From: Spirulinaceae cyanobacterium SM2_1_0
Lineage (GTDB): Bacteria; Cyanobacteriota; Cyanobacteriia; Cyanobacteriales; Spirulinaceae
Assembly (NCBI GenBank): GCA_012031265.1
Contig: JAAUTY010000026.1
Span: 1 to 57,093, forward strand
Reading direction: 5' to 3'
DNA: 57,093 nt
Positions 53,483 through 57,093 of the stretch are shown here, piece by piece. The notes beneath the pieces were generated by a model, which saw nothing but the letters and a program-made list of their open reading frames with translations, was not told where the DNA came from and ran no database searches. Numbering within the stretch: position 1 is the stretch's first letter; the number at the start of each line of letters is the position of its first letter. The translations under genes and the position numbers were made by a program.

Positions 53483-55747
53483 ATGGTGCAGTTCTCAAGC
53501 CCGAATTGGTCGGTGGGCGAACCCGATGTCGCCGCGCCGATGCCTAGCCTCGATCCCTGGCAAGTCCGCCATCACCTACCGGGACGGCTGCGCTTGCAGA
53601 TTCCGGAGTTAGCGAGCCGTCCTACTTACGCGGCGGTCTTGAAAGCAGCGATCGCCCAGTTATCTGGGGTCAAATGGGTGCGGCTCAATCGTGCAGCCTG
53701 CTCGCTCGTGATTGGCTATGATCCCCGCATCGCCACGAGTGTGCTCTATGCCCAACTTCAAGCGCAACGGCGAGTGCTGGAGCAGACTGCTCACCCCCAG
53801 CACTGCTCGCTGGTCACCGCCGCTGCCCCGTTCATCTCGTCACCCGGAGATCAGGCGGACTGGGAACCGCAGACCGATGCCGCGCCGAGTGCCTCGGAAG
53901 AGGGTGAAACCTCGGAGCCATTTCACTGGCTCGCCTCGGGGCTGGCACTGGCGAGTCGCTGGCCACGCCTGCACGGGTTGCGGCCGCTAGCAACGGTCGC
54001 CTTGATCCTGGCGCTCTGGCCGATTGCCCGGCGGGCGGGGCAGAGCCTCTGGCGTGACCGGCGGCTGAATATTGATGGCTTGGATTTCCTGGCGCTGAGC
54101 CTGAGCGCCATGCAGGGAAAACGCTTGACCCCAGCCCTGGTGATCACGCTACATGAGCTGGGGGATGCGATCCGCGATCGCACCGCTCGTGCCACCGCCG
54201 CTCGATCAGCCACGTTGACCGATGCCATCGGTCACTTCGCTTGGGTTCGCACGCCAGATGGGGTTTTGCGACAAGTGCCCAGCGACCAAGTGGCAAAGGG
54301 CGACACGGTGGTAGTCTATCCCGGCGAACAAATCCCCGTAGACGGCACGGTGCTGAGCGGCGAGGCCACCGTTGACCAACAGGGATTGACCGGCGAAGCG
54401 ATGCCGCTCGTGGCGCGGGCGGGCGACTATGTTTTTGCCTCGACCCTGCTGCGCTCGGGACAGTTAGCCCTGATCGCCGAGCGAGTGGGTCACCAGACCC
54501 GGGCAGCGGCGGGGCTGCGGTTGCTGACCCAAGCCCCGGTCTATGACACGCGCATGGCGAACTACACCGAGCGCGTCGCCGATCGGCTGATCATCCCATC
54601 GCTGCTGCTGGCGCTGCTGGTGCTGGCGGTCACGCGCGACCCGGCGCGCGTGGCAGCGATTCTAACGCTGGACTTCGTGACCGGTATTCGTGTCTCGATT
54701 CCGACCGCCTTTCTCGGAGCGCTGAACCACACGACGCGGCATGGCGTGCTGGTGCGCAGCGGGCGCACCCTGGAGCAACTGGCGGCGGTGGATACCGTGG
54801 TGTTCGACAAGACAGGGACGCTGACGCAAGGAGAAATTGTGATCGCCGCGATCTCCCCGATTCCGGACACCTGCTCGCCCGCCCGCCTGCTACAACTCGC
54901 CGCTTCGGCCGAGCAGCGCCTCACCCACCCAGTCGCCGCCGCGATCATGCAACAAGCCGAGGCCCTTGCTGTACCGATCTTGCCGCGCGATGACTTCGAC
55001 TACGCCGTCGGTTTGGGTGTCAAGGCGCAGATTGAGGGGCAAACGGTCTTGGTGGGGAGTGAGCGCTTTCTTCGACAGGCCGAAATTGGCTTGCCAGACC
55101 GACCCGATCAGAACTACGAAACCCTCTCCCGCCTCTACGTCGCTTGCGAGGGTCAATTGCTCGGCAGCTTGGGCTACACCGACCCGCTCCGCCGCGAGAG
55201 TGCGCGACTGGTTGAGCTGTTGCAGCAGGAGTTCGGATTGGAGCTGCACCTGCTGACGGGCGATCAGCCGCAGCGGGCGATGCAAGTCGCGCAAGAATTG
55301 GGGATTCCGCTGGCGCGGGTTCATGCCGAGGCGTTTCCGGATCAAAAAGCCCAGATTGTGCGCGATCTGCACCGATCGGGTCGCACGGTTGCCTTTGTCG
55401 GTGATGGTCTCAATGATTCTGCTGCCCTGGCTTATGCGGATGTTTCAGTATCGTTTGAGCGGGGGGCAGACATCGCGCGCGAGACGGCGGATGTGGTGCT
55501 GATGAATAATGACTTGTTGGAATTGATCGAGGCGATCGCCATTGCTCGCGAGACCCGAGCGCTGATCGAGCAAAATATTGCTCTGGTGGTGATGCCGAAT
55601 CTGCTGGCTTTGGGATTCGCGACGACAACTGGGCTAAATCCGCTCATTGCCACGGCGATTCACAATGGCTCGGCGATCGCGGCGGCCCTGAACAGCCTAC
55701 GCCCGCTGGTGACACATCGGTTTGTGCCTAATTCTGTGATCAATTAA
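53483..55747 (+). CDS. P1B-type heavy-metal ATPase without a CPx motif
   Basis: A 754-residue metal-transporting P-type ATPase from ATG 53483 (MVQFSSPNWSVGEPDVAAPM). An N-terminal HMA2 domain (about 20-90: WQVRHHLPGRLRLQIPELAS) lacks CxxC. The actuator domain has Thr303-Gly-Glu (GLTGEAMPL). The transmembrane metal site reads DFVTGIRVSIPTAFLGA (residues 401-409 GIRVSIPTA), with no cysteine where CPC/SPC/CPH types keep one. The phosphorylated Asp442 lies in DKTGTLTQGE; the hinge motif is VGDGLNDSAALAYAD (about 639-653). The typical P1B signature HP is in RLTHPVAAAIMQQ. It resembles the CtpC/CtpD-like groups; the metal is uncertain. Confidence 0.9.
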   Translation: MVQFSSPNWSVGEPDVAAPMPSLDPWQVRHHLPGRLRLQIPELASRPTYAAVLKAAIAQLSGVKWVRLNRAACSLVIGYDPRIATSVLYAQLQAQRRVLEQTAHPQHCSLVTAAAPFISSPGDQADWEPQTDAAPSASEEGETSEPFHWLASGLALASRWPRLHGLRPLATVALILALWPIARRAGQSLWRDRRLNIDGLDFLALSLSAMQGKRLTPALVITLHELGDAIRDRTARATAARSATLTDAIGHFAWVRTPDGVLRQVPSDQVAKGDTVVVYPGEQIPVDGTVLSGEATVDQQGLTGEAMPLVARAGDYVFASTLLRSGQLALIAERVGHQTRAAAGLRLLTQAPVYDTRMANYTERVADRLIIPSLLLALLVLAVTRDPARVAAILTLDFVTGIRVSIPTAFLGALNHTTRHGVLVRSGRTLEQLAAVDTVVFDKTGTLTQGEIVIAAISPIPDTCSPARLLQLAASAEQRLTHPVAAAIMQQAEALAVPILPRDDFDYAVGLGVKAQIEGQTVLVGSERFLRQAEIGLPDRPDQNYETLSRLYVACEGQLLGSLGYTDPLRRESARLVELLQQEFGLELHLLTGDQPQRAMQVAQELGIPLARVHAEAFPDQKAQIVRDLHRSGRTVAFVGDGLNDSAALAYADVSVSFERGADIARETADVVLMNNDLLELIEAIAIARETRALIEQNIALVVMPNLLALGFATTTGLNPLIATAIHNGSAIAAALNSLRPLVTHRFVPNSVIN

Positions 55748-56013
55748 TAATGCGGCGGCGGGATCGCTTATTGCTAATTACTAGCAGCAAGCAGGCAACC
55801 TATGCTAGCCTTGCGGCAGTTTGAGATGGTATTCTGTCAGCGTTACGGGATTGCCGATTGTGCCCCCAACACACGTCACATCCTGGGTTTTAGGCAGTTT
55901 CCAGCTTATCTGGACGCTGAGCGGAGGGGGATCAGCGAGCTAGGCAATTCGCTTCTTAATCAGAAGTTGATGTCAACTTAACCAACTGTTTCCGTCACGA
56001 CCTCAATCAAGCC

Positions 56014-56331
56014 ATGTCTTTCATCCATCTTGATAAATCAATCGTCTCCCTCCACTTCAAGGAGATCCTTGAGGATGGCAGCCCGATGGGAACAGTGGCC
56101 CTCTTCAGTTTGGGTGCGTTGTTGCTCGCTCCAAAGCTGGCAGCAACCTTGTCGGTCGCCCCGAAGTCAGTCGCTGCTGTGAGTGCTCAGCCGCGATCAC
56201 CCTACCGCCCTCAAATGAGCCTGTCGGCGTGGGTCGCGCGGCAACAGCAGCAACGAGCGGCAATGGCTGCACCCAGCCGCTATGCCTCGCTCCGAATGCA
56301 GCCGTGCCCAAACGATAGCATCGCCGCCTAA
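56014..56331 (+). CDS. Small hypothetical protein with one membrane segment
   Basis: 105 residues: MSFIHLDKSIVSLHFKEILE, then one hydrophobic span at about 27-50 (VALFSLGALLLAPKLAATLS), then a Ser/Ala/Gln/Arg-rich tail. The frame looks coding and sits between the ATPase and the DUF5132 gene, whose clusters often hold short membrane proteins. No family recognised. It could be an accessory subunit of the pump. Confidence 0.5.
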   Translation: MSFIHLDKSIVSLHFKEILEDGSPMGTVALFSLGALLLAPKLAATLSVAPKSVAAVSAQPRSPYRPQMSLSAWVARQQQQRAAMAAPSRYASLRMQPCPNDSIAA

Positions 56332-56450
56332 GCATTATTCAGGCGACGCCAGATGGGGCAAGCTACACTCAGTTAGCGCAAGCACAATGGTAGCGGCTAG
56401 CATCCTCAGCCGGTTGATTGCGTTGAGTAGGTCAGTTCCGCATTACGCTT

Positions 56451-56762
56451 TTAGTCGGTGTTCGCTGGCTCCGAGGCAGGCGCGAGGATTGCGGGTGTTC
56501 CGGCGTGTGCTTCGGCCCGGGCTTCAGCCACAACGTCGGCGATCGCCTCCCCAGTCTCAGCGATCACCATCTTCGCCTTCTCAAAGGCTGTCACACTAGT
56601 TTTCAGGGTCGCTTTGAGTACCGGTTTCACCAGCGGCACGAGGATCGGGGTCACGGCGATCATGGCGGCACCAATGACCAAGGTTTTGGTGTTGGGATTC
56701 GCCATCAGCTCGGCAACGCGACTTTGCAGGCTAATCGGGGTGTGACGGGCATGATCGAACAT
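56451..56762 (-). CDS. DUF5132 membrane protein
   Basis: 103 residues from ATG 56762, preceded by GGAGGCGACAAG, the best ribosome-binding site in this region. One membrane segment (about 27-48: TLVIGAAMIAVTPILVPLVK) is followed by an amphipathic helix, VKPVLKATLKTSVTAFEKAK, then MVIAETGEAIADVVAEARAE, which matches DUF5132. DUF5132 genes recur beside HMA2 and metal P-type ATPase genes in cyanobacteria, as here. The function is unknown. It is convergent with the 56014 gene. Confidence 0.82.
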   Translation of the reverse strand: MFDHARHTPISLQSRVAELMANPNTKTLVIGAAMIAVTPILVPLVKPVLKATLKTSVTAFEKAKMVIAETGEAIADVVAEARAEAHAGTPAILAPASEPANTD

Positions 56763-56822
56763 CTTGTCGCCTCCATTTTTCCAGCGGGCCGGGCACCTGT
56801 GTAGATTTAGCCCAACTCTCAT

Positions 56823-57093
56823 TATATCCTGACCAACTCAAGGATGGCGATCGCGTCTGCAAGGCACAAGGGAATCGCACGGCTTGCCAGCATCGCGCCA
56901 GCGACGGTTCAGTCGCCTCCCGGTGTAGCGAGTGAGAATTTTGTGCTGGCTGGGCTAATAATTTTGGGCTTTTCCGTTAAGCTTTATTTATAAATGTTAC
57001 CGGTGCTGCTACAAACTAGCCGCTGAATTCCGTGTTGCTCCTCAACTCCAACAATCTGGGCGAGCAAGCGCTCAATAAGCTAGCAACTCTTGC
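56823..57093. other. Right-hand end of the window
   Basis: 271 bp upstream of the DUF5132 gene. No gene or repeat recognised. TTAAGCTTTATTTATAAATG (about 56979-56998) is unusually AT-rich and may be part of a promoter for a gene to the right. Confidence 0.35.

Overview
The window is from a cyanobacterial chromosome. The clearest markers are a phycobilisome core-membrane linker (ApcE), Psb28 of photosystem II, a lumen-type pentapeptide-repeat protein, several cyanobacteria-specific DUF proteins, and frequent GCGATCGC octamers (HIP1) in genes and spacers. DNA is GC-rich. I cannot name the species. ApcE keeps its chromophore cysteine and has three linker repeats, which suggests an ordinary tricylindrical phycobilisome core.

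Layout. 0-10.7 kb: end of a beta-helix surface protein, purB, a Uma2 relic, a CHASE2 hybrid histidine kinase, a DUF928 protein, a pentapeptide-repeat protein, an EamA exporter overlapping a DUF6930-like gene, and a DJ-1/PfpI protein. 10.7-16.4 kb: repeat-rich and partly decayed ground around gdhA and a DUF4126 gene. It holds 55-bp tandem repeats, a MITE-like element, heptamer arrays, two arrays of a 34-bp palindromic unit, a DUF1828 gene beside a gene broken by an in-frame stop, and a 5'-truncated formylglycine-generating-enzyme gene. 16.4-25.4 kb: an alpha/beta hydrolase, DUF29, a sulfatase-like protein, trmH, a VOC protein, apcE with a strong terminator, a TIGR03792-like gene and tRNA-Val. 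25.4-32.7 kb: a secreted TPS-CHAT (caspase-like) protein, divergent from a compact four-gene operon of unknown function. 33-45.5 kb: a signalling-rich stretch with a receiver/kinase pair split exactly at the kinase H-box, a PAS-GAF kinase, an HD-like gene, an AlkA-type glycosylase, a YcjF/DUF697-type GTPase, psb28, a methyltransferase, a frameshifted FIST sensor, a kinase and a response regulator. 45.5-57 kb: folC, tRNA-Leu, ftsH, a DUF3685 pseudo-receiver, ald, a truncated membrane-protein relic, and an HMA2 / P1B-type ATPase / DUF5132 metal-transport cluster.

The best candidate for an undescribed system is the operon at 29145-32738. Its four products share a motif (hydrophobic-x-G-D-[IV], then a histidine 22-23 residues later). 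The first two are tandem paralogues. The second carries a long acidic tail with repeated acidic-tryptophan motifs, and the fourth ends in a hydrophobic, basic membrane-type region. A secreted CHAT protease-like gene is read divergently from the same spacer.

Three genes (receiver/kinase at 33839, FIST near 43811, DUF6978-like at 14864) are each broken by a single-base event although the sequence on both sides is well conserved. These could be real decay, recoding, or sequence errors; reads would decide. All family assignments come from reading the translations by eye; no database search was run.
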